DNA of 64,000 nucleotides from Callaeas wilsoni (Eukaryota > Chordata > Aves > Passeriformes > Callaeidae): positions 36,828 to 100,827 of the forward strand of contig VWPU01002176.1 of assembly GCA_013398955.1 (NCBI GenBank). The letters run 5' to 3'. Of this stretch, positions 38,337-50,297 are shown one piece after another. Made by a program: the position numbers and the translations under genes. The notes under the pieces were generated by a model that saw only the letters and a program-made list of their open reading frames with translations, did not search any database and was not told the origin of the DNA. Position 1 is the first letter of the stretch; the number at the start of each line of letters is the position of its first letter.

Positions 38337-41300
38337 TGTAACCTGCAATTCCTGCCTAACCATTGTGGGATTTATTGTGGCAGGGGCCAAAGAGGCCAAG
38401 AGTAAAATGAAGCAGAGAACTATGGTGTCTGACACATCTAGTACCACACACTTTAATCATAGCTGGCAGAAATTAATTCAGGAGGAATTTTTGCAAGGGC
38501 CCCCCGTACGGCATGTTTTGTTGTTGCTGCTGCTGTGGTTCTGGCCTAAGATAATTTTTTAAAGTTTTTTTAATGTTTAGTATTTTTTCCCTGGAATCAT
38601 TTGCTGTTAGAAATTTTTTTAGTGGCTAACAGACATCTCAAAAGTGATGGTTATTAATCATACTACATTAAGTTTTGGAGGTTTTCCCCTTTAGAGGAGC
38701 AATATTCACAGTATGTACCTTTAAGTACACATATTAGAAGAAAAACATATATAAGACCACATTCACTACAAAGGTTGATTTTTTTTCAAAGCCAACATTG
38801 CCTAACTTACACAGACAACAGTCAGTAAAGAAACTTAACCACATTCCAAGCACAAGAAATGTAAATCAAAAGGGACAAGCTTTGTGCATGTAATTCAATA
38901 ACCTTTACATGCCACTGATTAATAAAAGTATCTTTTAAAACTGATTTTTCAAACAGCTTGGGTCCAGCACTCGGTATCCTGCAGCAAACGGCAATCAATG
39001 AACTGTGATCTAACCAGCCAAAGTAAGCAGTCAAAATCCATTTGCCTCAGATAAGCACTCACTAGGCTGTAGCTGTTCTCCGTGCTAAGGTGCTATCCCT
39101 GACACTACACAACTGAGAGTGAGTGGCCATACAGGTCACCAAAGAACGCATCTCCTCCTTGCAGGAATACTACTTGTTGAGCAAGAACTTATAATATCAT
39201 CCCAGGGGATTTCAAACAGCACCGTTATTTTAATGGTATTGCATCAAAACAGAGGTTCATGTACACTGTGCTTTGAGAGATTGTCTGCAAGGTAAGATTA
39301 ATATACCCTGCAGCACTCTTCATACTATTTTTAGCATTAACTACTTCCTACTGAAATATTTATGTCAAAACACCTTTGTAGATAGTTCTTAATGGGAAAA
39401 TCAGCTTCTGTTTTGACTAAAATCATCCATTTTAACTAATTCCAGGAGGAACTAGTTTCTTGGAAGGCTGCTGAACTGGAAAGAAAGTAGCCTGAAAAAT
39501 AATTTAACTACCTTTGAAATTAAGTGTCTTTAGACACAGAAAATAATGCACTGTCTCTTTTAAATTCTCAACCTATTGCTTTCCTTTACTTACACTTCCC
39601 ATCTGTCAACAAGTGCTTGTAATTTTATTACACTGTCCTGTAGTTTATGCAGAGTTGGTATTATTTTACAGAGTTCTGTTAATGGACTGGATAAATGGTA
39701 ATGCTATTTAAACTAGTCTCCTGCTCCAGCAAACACAGCTGCAACTGTACTACTATTTCTAGGCAAACATCTTGACCTGAACACGCAGTGCTCTCTCAAC
39801 CCGTCCAAAGAGAAATTGGAGCAGACAGCAAAGGGAAAGCATAGCCGGCCGCTGGCGGCAACCAACTGTGTCGAATCATAATTCATATACAGTGTAACCT
39901 CCTTCTTTTATATTGCATTTAGCCTACACAACAAGCATATGTGCTTCTTCACCTGGCATCTCATTTACAGCCAAGGGTCAAATGGTAATTATTATTCACA
40001 GAAGCTCAATAGTATGTTGAAACCTCGCAGTACACACATTGTTTGATTAGCTGTTAAATGCCAAAAATAAATACTAAACTCAAAGCAAAATATATATATT
40101 ATTGATCATGTTTAGAGAATTTTAATTCTCCTTAGAAAAATATTTATTTGGATGTAAATACATCTAAGCATATACAATGGTACATGTAAGAAACAAATCA
40201 CTTTATACTCTTCAAAGGGAACAAGCTACATATCTGGAAACTGACCACAAACATTTAACTAACATCAGTGCCTTTGTTGGCCTGGCATTTTTTAATTACA
40301 AATTTAGTGCTAAGCAGCTGTAGTTTTTTACTATCATCCATATTTTCTTTTCAACATGAATACATTATAACCAGACATTCACTTTCATGGTCTGATCAAC
40401 AATAACCCTTAGGCAGAGGAAATTTAATACTGTGAAGCCAGTGATCTCTTACTTTCCTCCATATACGCTATGAGCAGTTGTGTGCTTTATGTCAAAGGAC
40501 GTTATAGGTTTAAGACTAGCATCTATCAAATACACAATTCTGAAATAAATATATTCAAATATGATTTTGACTGAAGTGTGCATCCATTTTTTGCCTGCAA
40601 ATTATGGCTCATTTCTATTTTATATGAATCTAAGTAGCAACCATTACACTGTAGGTGGAATAATAAAATGATCATAAATCCCTTTCATTTCCTTCCTGAT
40701 AGAAGTAATGTCTTTATACCAGCTGATGGAAATTATAAGAGACTCAATTGTTAATATATAATACCATATTTGAATGTCTTACAGTATTATAGCAGAGCAA
40801 AATATTTTTGTTTGTCAGGGAAAAAGCCTTCAGCAGCTTTCTGGCCTAGTCATTTAACAACTCATCTGGAAACAAAGTATACATCTAAGGCAAAGGAATA
40901 AAACAAAATACACAAAGATAAATGTTTACAATAATAGGAGTAATTTTCAGTTTGCCATTGTATATTGCTAAAAGAAGGGAGAAAAGAACTATTATTTCAC
41001 AATAATAAAATAAAAGTCAACTAAAAATAAAAGCATCATATTTGTTCTCAAACAGAATCCATATACTAAAGTGGAAACAAGAGGAATCCCACTTTCCTCC
41101 ACCTTCACTTTTCTTTTTCCAAGCACACAAATGATGAAACCCAGTATTAACCAGCAATTTCGACAGCAGAAATCTCACCTGGAGTCTAAAGAAATGTATC
41201 AAACACATATTTAAATTAAAACAGGCTGAACTGGTACAACCTTGCCAAAGCCTACTTAAGTATGTCATGTGTCATCCCCTCCATAACATATACTGTAACT

Positions 41301-42054
41301 TAAAGGTATCTTACAATTTATTTTGTTCAAATAAACCAGAATCTAAACTTTATGCCACATTTCAACTGCAACAGAATTAAGTGGTTTCTTAGGACAATGG
41401 GTCAAGCCATGTATTTTAAAATATTGCCTAGAGTAAAACATTATCAAACCAAGTAATACAAGCAAAACAAAAAACTCATTACTCGATTTGTTGTCATTTT
41501 TATTTAAGGTAAAGCATTTCAGAGTTTTTTTCTTCCCAGAGCTTGAGTTACTAGCTTTGTTTTCTCTGTGAAGGGACACAGGAGAGACTTCTTTACAGAC
41601 ACAGCATTTGCCAATGCTATAATTTTTCTGGCCAAGTGTGTACAGCCACAAAAGCAGAACATCACAAAACCAAGGTGCTTATACAGTGCTGCATCTCTGG
41701 GTCAGAATCTCCACAGGCATTTTTTAGTTCTTTTAACACAGAAACAATTTAAAAAAAATCAAACAGGAGAAAAGGAAAATCAAAGTATTCTTTCAGCAAA
41801 ACTTCCTTACAGAAGTGGGAATCAATGACAGTATTCTCATACAAGTATCAGTATCTTACCTAGATCTAAAATAAAATTTTTAAAAAAATCTTGCAAAGCA
41901 GTCAAAGAAAGTACTCAGCTTAAACAAAATACCGATTATCCAAGACACATTTTAGCCTGATTTGAGGCAAAAGACAAAAATCCTAATGCAAGACACTATA
42001 GCAGATCAAATCCAAATTTTCCCCAGTAACAGTTATTGGGCCGTGCCTACTTAC

Positions 42055-42126
42055 AGCCTGTACAACTTCGGCGTCCCCAGAAAGAGCAGCTCAGAAAGCA
42101 ACTGGAGGTTATTTCTGTTTAGGCGC
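42055..42126 (-). CDS. SLIT2: SLIT2 exon 4 (leucine-rich repeat of domain D1)
   Basis: A 72-bp exon about 17 kb downstream of exon 3, encoding RLNRNNLQLLSE, then LLFLGTPKLYRL. It corresponds to the human SLIT2 repeat beginning RLNRNHLQLF. There are about four replacements (H to N, F to L, P to S, A to P), against none remembered in exons 2 and 3. The acceptor follows a long pyrimidine tract (gene strand TTTCTTTCCAAAG|G, AG at 42127-42128), and the donor is CT|GTAAGT (GT at 42053-42054). Phase is 2 on both sides, and the first base G completes the Leu codon left open by exon 3. SLIT1 and SLIT3 differ more in this repeat, so the paralogue call holds. Confidence 0.94.
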
Positions 42127-42156
42127 CTTTGGAAAGAAAAAGAAAAAGAAAAAGTT
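42127..42156 (-). promoter_or_regulatory. SLIT2: Extended polypyrimidine tract at exon 4 acceptor
   Basis: On the gene strand a run of CTTTTT units about 24 nt long (purine GGAAAGAAAAAG units at 42131-42154 on the plus strand) precedes CCAAAG|G. It is a strong U2AF-type tract supporting the exon 4 splice site despite the unusual AAAG acceptor. Confidence 0.7.
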
Positions 42157-45100
42157 GTGTTAAATTACAAATGCTACAGCAATGCAATGCAACCACTTTG
42201 AGTTGGAATCCCAGTGCTGTAACAAGCTGATTTTAAAGACTAGAAAGGTCCATTAGCGGAGACATGGTCCAGTAGTAAATTTACCATGGACTAATTACAT
42301 TTTCTGGTTTCCCCCAACAGACCATATTACCTATTTTATGAAAGATTTTGAATCTCTACAGTGCGAACCAATCACTAAGTCAGGACTCCATCCTGCATAA
42401 ACAACATGAAACCTAAAAATATAAAATCAGCAGCGTAAATTCAATTCCCTACCCACTCTACATTCCTCTTGGTATAATGAAGCAGATAGATATTTTGTGG
42501 CCATGAAAAGGTTCAAGGGAGCATGTATCAAATGCATACACTTTCAGTAACAAGATAATATTATGTCTAAAGATCCATATAACCTGTTTATATAAATCTA
42601 AAAAATTAAAGGAAGCAGTTACAGAAACCCTGATCGAACAGGAGTCAAAAAACCCCAAGGAATCATAGCTTATATTTGGCATTACAAGAAGGATTTTTCA
42701 TGCAGTTTTTTCTCTTTAACTGTAAAGATAGGAACTCTGAGGAAGCTAAATTAAAAAAATAGAATCCGGTCAGTTGTACATAAGACAGTGTACAAAAGAA
42801 AAAACTGCAACTGAAATCTGGAAGGTGCCCATTTGTCTGTGAAGATTCTCACTGAGCATGCTGACCAGGGTCACAGCTGCTCAGACTGAGGTGACAAGAT
42901 CAAAGCCCTCTGTATTATACCCAGAGACAACAGAACAACCACTAGCCAAGGCAAATATATTCTATCTTCATGATCTTTTCTAAACATACAATGCAGATTA
43001 TTCTTTCTACCGTGTGTAAGTGAGAGCCCTGGAGCACACAGTCATCCCCAGTCAAGAAGTCAAGCTCAAAACAGGTTTACGGTTGTTTTTAAGTAACGCA
43101 CCACATGTGCCACCTGCCATTCAAGCAGGTCAAACAAGCAGTCAGCTTTTTGAGTTCTAGATATCTATAATTCTCCAGTGTTAATGTCAGGTTCCCTTCT
43201 GTTAGTTATGCATCAGAAATCCTGATTTCTCTAAGCAGAAGAAACCTAAATCACACATTTAGAGATTAAAAGAAAACTTAGAGTGAAAGAACCAGTAAAG
43301 CAAAGACTACACTACTGGGATAAGAGAGATGAGTGACAATGCATTTTAATAATTAGGAAAAAAATTCTTAATCCAGCAACAACCAAAAAAATCTAGATTG
43401 TGATCTTACAAGTCACATTTCCAAATTAGTAGAATGAAAAATTTCCATATAAAAGAAAGAGCTATAAATTAATGACTAGTGGAAGACTTCTTATTTGAAC
43501 ACTACTTAAGAAGAAAACCATCCCTACATAAATACAAGAAAGTGATACATTTTACTGTTTCTGCATCTACTGCATTTTCAAAATAAGATCCTTTATGAAT
43601 AGACATTTTCTGACCTTTAGTAAATTTATGTATAAAAGCATATGCCAAGACCACAGAACTGAAGTAGAAGACAACTACTTTAAACTAAGTTATATTTGCA
43701 ATCCAATAAGATTTTGAAAATGAAACAAATGAACAAATGAGTAAGTAAAAAAATAAATAAAATTAATTCACTGCTTCTCTTGCTAAATAGAGACTTAAAC
43801 CTCTAAGTCCATGATTACAGATCCAAAATTACATGGGAAAGCATGCAGGGTAAAGACTAAAAAGTCAGTTTCTAATCTGCTTTTCAGGACAAAAATCTCT
43901 GTTGATACTTCTAAATCACAGTATTAAGTTTGGACACTAGACTATAATGACGAGCTTTTACTGAAAGGTCAGTGAAATTACTCAGTATCTGTATTTTTGT
44001 AGAAGTTTCATATAATACAAAAAAGCCTCTACAGGACAATGACATAATATTAATTGATGATCAAGTTTGTCAGGCAGGCTGCCTTTCACTAAGTGCAACA
44101 ACAGTCTTACAAGGACACACAGGATCACTGAGAAGGAGGCAAAATACTTGCTCTACTATTTAACATCTTATACAAAGAGTTCATTCTTTCGATCAGGAGT
44201 TTCTGTTAATACCTGTAGTTCACAGACCCCACACAGCTGAGTATACCTTTAACATACTGATGCATCTGCCGCTCTAGAGACTTTCAAATCCAAGTTATGG
44301 ACAATAAACCAAGTTTCATTAATTAAACTAGCAATAAATAGCACTACCCTAATGTCTCAACAGTTTCTACCTACTAAGCTTGGAACTTCAAGTTAGTGTT
44401 TCAACGCACAATTTTACTTTGCCTTTCACAAGACTAAAATATTTGTTCTTTGACCACTACATAAGTTGAAGGAATACACAAATTCAATTACTGATCTTTT
44501 ATGAATTCTGCATTTTGTAACTTTTACTTTGAATAGCGTTATCCCACTCACTGAATATGCTTTTAGAACTAAGCTTTTTCTACCAAAAATTTGACCATTC
44601 CTTATTGCCTGTGACCAAGAACATAAAACACTACTAATTTTCATGAAGGCAAAAATGGGAAATATGTCTTTTACTATACTTTAAAAAAAGGCTTCAGCTA
44701 CTCTTTACATCTAACAAGTTATAGCAGATGCTTTTAAAAGAGTCAATTTGCTGAGTTTTCTATATGGAGATTTTATGAACTAGACTTCACTGAAATACAT
44801 TTTTCAAGACTACAGTAGGTAGCTCTGTCTACAACAATGCTATGAAAACATAAGCGAATGGGAAAAAGTATGCAGAGCAAGTCTGAAACAACAGCTTGGT
44901 ATCACAGTCCACAACAGTTTCCCATTCAACAGTCACCATAAAGAATTTCTCATCTTTGGAAAGAGCCACACAAGGAGACCAGAAAGTACATTACTATTTT
45001 AAAATGGTTCACTATTTTACATGGTTCCCCAACAGTTCCACTTTTTCAGGTGACCTGATGCTTAATTTTGTGTGAAATAATACCTACCCAGAACACGGAA

Positions 45101-46439
45101 ACATACTGCAACGAGAGTGAGTGAAAAGGATATGATGCCCTTTCTCTCTAGAGCTAACTCAAGGTAAGCACAGTGGATCATGGAATCCAACGCGGTAGTT
45201 TCTAAAGAACTACAGTCACTTTGAGTAAAAACAACCAGAAATACTCCATGACACCTTCTTTCAATGTGTGGTGGCAGACACTTAGCACAGTCACCTAGCA
45301 GGCCATGTTTCCCCTGGGGCAATGTGAGAAAAGAAATTTCTGTTTCACCAACTGAACTGCTCTCCCAGAAGTGACATGAAGCTCAAAGTGAAGCACTGAA
45401 AAAGCAGTGATGAGCTATTCCATACTGTGACTATTCATTTTTTCAACTGAGCTACAAATATGTGTTTCTCAAGCAGAGAGCTCAGAGGAGATGAAGCATT
45501 AGTGGTGTGAGCAACAGAAAATGTACTGAAGAATCTCTTCTAACATTGTAATAACTTGGACTGTAAAGTCCTTTGGTAGTGTCCAGAAATAAACAGATGA
45601 GGCTACAATATCATATATTCCTTTCAAGCTGCAATTCAAATATACATAATTTTTTACTTCTGTTGCTGAATGCTTCTTTAGAAAGAGATTGGGCACACAG
45701 GTAAATTTTTGAGCTCTTCATGATGAATTCAAGCAAAGTCCACATACTACCTAAAGTATACAAAGTATTTCAAATACTTCAGCTTAAAACTCCCGGAGCT
45801 CAGTCTTCCAGACACAGTAAAGACTAGAAAAGCATCTTCAAAGTAAAATGATGGTAGAAGTATACAAAAGGATTTAAGGACAAACAAAAAAATAATTTTG
45901 ACAAATAAGCAGGTGAAAATACTCATTAAAGGAAGCTCAATATCAACAGGTAGATAAAAAGTAAGACCAGACAAAGAGTAAGTAACACTTTGAAACAGAC
46001 AACATTAAGGTAAGCAAAAAAAGTGACTTGATTTGAGCTACTGGTTCTGAACAACAGGCTATTTTAGTTGAAATTGGTATATATCTGAGTTGTACTCATC
46101 TTCTGCATGCAGCCAGAGTATATGTAGATGATGACAGATAGAGGTACATTGCAGGGAGAGCACATTATGTTCCCAGCAGCAACATATCCTAACCCACTGA
46201 AGCCTGGCCATGCCACAAATCCATCTTGATGTCTCTCTCAAGTTTTGACACCACAATAACTATGGTCCAGTAGCAATCATGCATGGAGGAGGAATGGAGA
46301 AAAAAAAAAATCTTGATTGCACTGGGTACAATGTAATCATCTGCAACTGCTATAAATCACACCCATTTGTTTCAGACTTGTTACAGCCTTCACTGTAACT
46401 TGTTTCTGATCCCACTGTATCAACTATGTACACCCAGAG

Positions 46440-46575
46440 AAGGTGTAGGAGACTGTAGAGCCTCTCCAGGCAAATGAGCTGTTCCGGTGCTTGACTGTCC
46501 TCGCAGTGAAGAAGTTTTGCCCTTATGAGCAGTTACTCTTCTCACTTTGATTTTGGCTTGTTGGTTCACCACAGC
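46440..46575 (-). mobile_element. CR1 LINE fragment
   Basis: The plus strand has 'cctctccaggcaaatgagctgttccggtgcttgac' followed by 'cctcgcagtgaagaagtttt'. This corresponds to the reverse complement of the CR1 segment 'ctctctgggcaacctgttccagtgctt..ctcacagtgaagaagtttt'. It is minus-oriented and truncated at both ends. Boundaries are approximate. Confidence 0.8.
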
Positions 46576-48479
46576 AGTGAGCCTGGCTTGAGATTTTTCA
46601 TAACCCACTTACAAGTACTGGAAGGCTGCTATTTCGTCCCACCTAAGTAATTTTCCAATGCGTTTTAGTTCAAGTAGATGCAAGTCTATCTATAGACCCC
46701 GTAGGACAAAAATAAGCCCTCAAAGATAACTTGAGAACTAAACTAACTTGATCGAAGCTAAAAGCTGTTTCAAGTAAGTTATAAATCAGCTGTGCTCTTT
46801 AATTAGAAAGAGCCCATCCCATTGGGTGCATAGAGAATGAGAGCCTTCCAAAACTCTAAACACGGGCACAGATGCATTTTATTCCACCACCATTGCTTCA
46901 GGAAAAAGGATAGAAGGCTTCCAACTTGCACAAGATTATTGACAGTAGAATTAATTATTTTTCATTCCTCCTTCAAAGTTAGCCAAGAGAAGTAAATACA
47001 CTATCTGCACATAGTAGCACATAGCACCCTACAGCTTATAAATTGATTCTTCAAAGGAGCATATCCACACCTTCTGTTTGCCAGCAGAGGGAATTACTAT
47101 TACATCCATTCAAAAATAGCATGTAACAGCTCAATGAAGCTCATTTGCAAAATATACATAAACTTTAAAAGCATAAAAAGCTGTTTACATTACATTTCAA
47201 TTTAAAATGGAAGAACACGTCAGTAAACAAACCTCTGTGTGTCCACACAGGAGCACTTTCTACTCACAACTGAGCCCACGAGGCTCCTTAAGTAGTTCCA
47301 AGGTGTTACAGGGATATGCATCCTCTGGGAAGGTCTAATATCAGTTCAGGCTTTACGAGCTCCGGAACTACAGAAGTCACCTACAAAACTATCCAAGTAT
47401 CTCAAAACAGAAAGCTAGTGCACAGCACCCAAATCATCTCCTTGGGCTGGTTGAAGTATGATATCCCAAAAATCTGACCCTAATATATAGGGTCAGAATA
47501 ACAGACATCAGAATAAGTGACTCTTATTGCTTCAACAGAGAAATTATAGAGAGGTTAACTTAGACTTACATCTGAAAGGAAGGAAATCACTACTTTTCTA
47601 CAAAAAACATTGCACTACATCTGCCAGAGGCAGAAAATATTTGTGCATCCATGTCCAAAGCCACAATCTGCTGAACTTCAACACATTTGGCAACTGCTGT
47701 CTGCGAATGTGACTTGCATGTCATCAAGTGAGAGGAAAGTCCAAGAACTAAGAGCTAAGCAAAAGATTGTGCCAGTTTTTCCATTAAGAATTCTCTGCAA
47801 AGAGAATTTCTCTAGTCAAACTACTCATAATCTCATTAAGCCTAACAATATCAAGTTTACCAACCACATGAGTAAATACTGGAATCTGAGAAGTTCAAGG
47901 CTGTTCTTACAGCATTTGGATGCCCAAGAAGATTTTCCCCGGGTCAAGAACCACTTAAGCAGGACTCCATTTTCCAGGCTAAATAGTGGCTAGCTAAAGA
48001 AGATATCTAAGTTATTCCCCATTTAATTTCAAATATAAATCAGATATTTGTTTCAGTAAGAAAAAAATAAATTCTAAAGGGAAGCAGGACACTACTGCAA
48101 ACTCAGTTTCTTATTTGTGTAGGACGCAGAGAAAGGTACCTTTCAACTATAATACCACATTGAACTAGCGTATACTACTTAAAACCCAAGGTATTTTCTG
48201 TCCTTCATTTTCTTCTCCCATGAGTTTGATGTCAGGTCCAAAATTACCACACTCCTCTCCTACCGCAATCAATTCCCCCTACATTATGCAGAACAGTGTT
48301 TTGTGCTGTCAAGGGTCTATACTCACTTTGCCTTTTTAAAGCATTTTTTTTCACTAAGAAGAAAAGACAGAAACTAAGGCTGCTGTTTTCTGTATTCCTT
48401 ACTGTTTCAACAAAAAGGATATTTCTATAAATAGTTGGTCATCATTCTTATTAATTCTGCCTACAGCACTAAAAAGCAT

Positions 48480-49500
48480 GAAAAACACAGTAAAAGCCAG
48501 GAACTACAGGCTGGGAAGCCTCATCTCAATGCCTGGGAAGGCGATAGAGCAAAGTAGAAGCTATTTCTATTCTAGACACAGCAAGGACAAGATGATGACT
48601 GGGAGTAGTCAGCATGGATTTAACACTGGGAAAATGATGCCTGACCAGCCTGGTAGCCTCCTACAATGAATAAGGAACTTGGCAGATGAGGGGAAGGCAG
48701 TAGATGTTTATCTCGACTTCAGTAAAGCTTCTGACACTGCCATTCATAATGGTTGTCCTCACAGACAAACTGATAGAGTACAGACTACAAAAGCAGATGG
48801 TGAAGTGGACTGAAAACTGCCTAAAGTGCCAAGTTCAAAGAGCTGTGGTCAGGGGCACAAAGTCCATTTGCAGAACAGTCACTAGTGATGTACTCCAGGG
48901 GTCAGTAATGGAACCAGCACTGTTCAAAACTTCATTCACATCCTGGAAGATGGGACACGTTGCACCCTCAGCATATTTGCAGATGATACAAAACTGGAAA
49001 GAATGACTGATGCTCTAGGTGTGTGCACTGCTTGTCAGAGGAACCTGGACAGGCTGGAGAATTGCTTGAAAAGGGAACTTGGGAAGGGCAACAAAAGGGA
49101 AATGGAAAGCCCTGAACCTGGAGAATAACCCCATGCACCAGCACACACTGGAGAACCACCAGTTGGAAGAACCACCACAGGTGAACAAGAAATTAAAATG
49201 AAGCCAGCAATGTGCCCTTGCACAGCAGGCCAACAGCATCCTGGGCTGTAATCATAAGTGTTGCCAGCAGGGCAAGGCATGTGGTCCTTCCCCTGCAATC
49301 AGCACTGGTGAGACATCTGGAGAGCTGTGCCCAGGGCTGGACTCCCCGCTGCAAGAGACAGGGACATACTGGACCAAGTCCAGGGAAGAACTGTTAAGAT
49401 GACTAAGGAGGCAGATTGAAGCACCCGTCACATTGGAAGAACTTGAGAGCTGGACGGTTTAGCCTGAGGAGGAAATGTCTCAGAGATATCTCAATGTGTA
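48480..49500 (+). mobile_element. CR1 LINE, decayed reverse transcriptase part (5' half of split copy)
   Basis: Plus-oriented remnant of CR1 ORF2. Translated islands match reverse transcriptase blocks: NYRLGSLISMPGKAIEQ; SSQHGFNTGK; DEGKAVDVYLDFSKAS (after a frameshift); and LSIFADDTKLE, which contains the catalytic FADD box at 48976-48987. After that come LDRLENCLKRELG and the post-RT region 'ctccccgctgcaagagacag' and 'agcctgaggaggaaatgtct'. Several stops and frameshifts make it dead. It is interrupted at 49500 by a retroviral LTR and resumes at 49961. Confidence 0.93.
49495..49500 (+). repeat. Left target-site duplication of solo LTR (TGTGTA)
   Basis: Six bases identical to 49961-49966. 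Removing the LTR and one copy restores the CR1 reading 'gatatctcaatgtgtataaata', which matches the CR1 consensus across the junction. Confidence 0.93.
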
Positions 49501-49960
49501 TGATGCCTTGGGATTTTAGCTTTTATATTTTTCATGTATTTGTAATCCTGCAATTCTTTAGTGTATACTCTAAACTCCAGATAGAGTGTTAGGAACTGCT
49601 TTCTCATTTTGGTCAGACACAACAATTCCTCTCTAGGCCTGGGAATCAAGGACACCTAACTGTCTCAGGCCACAAGAAATGTAAACGAAAGGGAGTTGAG
49701 GGGGAGAAAATTTGGGGTAAATGACTTCATTACCTGAAGCTGTAATTGGAAGATTAACCCCCAATATGCAAATGGACCAAATATAAAAGTATGAAAACCC
49801 ATGACTCGTCATCCATTTTTGGGTGTAGCCCTGGGGGGGCTTTGTCTGCCCAAAATGTACCTGAAGGCCCTTCAATAAATAAAACCACTTTTTATTGTCT
49901 TAATTTTGTCTGGCCTCTGTTTTAGGTAGTCCCAAAAAAGCATCATGTATAAATACTTCA
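49501..49960 (+). mobile_element. Endogenous retrovirus solo LTR (460 bp)
   Basis: The element begins TGATGCCTTGG and ends ATACTTCA (TG...CA ends, with TGA/TCA as a minimal inverted repeat). It is flanked by perfect 6-bp duplications TGTGTA at 49495-49500 and 49961-49966. Internal landmarks fit an LTR in plus orientation: an octamer ATGCAAAT (49766-49773), a TATA box TATAAAA (49782-49788), and a polyadenylation signal AATAAA (49874-49879) followed by a T/GT-rich tract. No gag, pol or env sequence is adjacent, so it is a solo LTR left by recombination. The 6-bp duplication is typical of class II (ERVK/alpha/beta-like) elements; the family name is not established. It is inserted inside the older CR1. 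Confidence 0.93.
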
Positions 49961-50297
49961 TGTGTATAAATAAGTGATGCACTTCTATCCCAAGTAAGGA
50001 AAACTGAGCCAGACTCTTCTCAGGGGCGCACAGTGAAAGGACAAGCGGCAGTGGGTACAAATCAAAGTACAGGAAAACTGTATTTCAACTTAAGAAGAGT
50101 GTTTGAATGTGAGGGTAGTCCCACACTGGAATAGGTTGCCCAGAGAGGCTGTAGACTCTCCATTGCTGGAGACATTCAAAACCCAACTGGAAGCAGCCCT
50201 CAGCCACCTTCTCGGATGGACTTTCAGTTAATCTGTGGTGTGGGATTAGACAATCTACAGAGACTTCTCCAAGCCTCCACAATCTTGGGAAGCCCAC
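49961..50297 (+). mobile_element. CR1 LINE, 3' half of split copy (starts with right TSD of LTR)
   Basis: This continues the element interrupted at 49500. It starts with the second TGTGTA, then 'gagccagactcttctcaggg', 'ggacaagcggcagtgggtac', 'ggaataggttgcccagagag', 'gtagactctccattgctgga' and 'gacattcaaaacccaactgg', all in consensus order for the CR1 3' region. The terminal octamer repeats are not clearly visible. Confidence 0.9.

Larger units (their letters stand above)
1..42054 (-). other. SLIT2: SLIT2 intron 4, partial (at least 42 kb, open at left edge)
   Basis: Starts at the exon 4 donor GTAAGT (42049-42054) and continues past the window. I searched by eye for the next repeat exon, expected to end in codons for DIKNL followed by GTAAGT, and did not find it. 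Contents: CR1 fragments at 3192-3432, 12115-12780, 12871-13005 and 35660-35740; an isolated CpG cluster at 38160-38336; an exon-like open segment near 25316-25528; and two hairpins (15335-15391, 25690-25729). I see nothing identifiable in 1-3190, 3440-12110, 13010-25040 (apart from the first hairpin), 25740-35650, 35850-38150 and 38560-42050, except minor compositional patches given in the findings. Confidence 0.8.

Noticed and set aside
1..42054. mir-218-1, known from a SLIT2 intron
   Set aside because: In vertebrates it lies in a later SLIT2 intron (around exons 14-15), and neither small hairpin here carries the miR-218 seed.
47610..47993. 127-codon plus-strand frame in intron 3
   Set aside because: No motif, no splice or promoter context. 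Overlapping frames and composition are consistent with chance.
49015..49298. Minus-strand frames of 74-87 codons
   Set aside because: Antisense shadows of the decayed CR1 reverse-transcriptase region.
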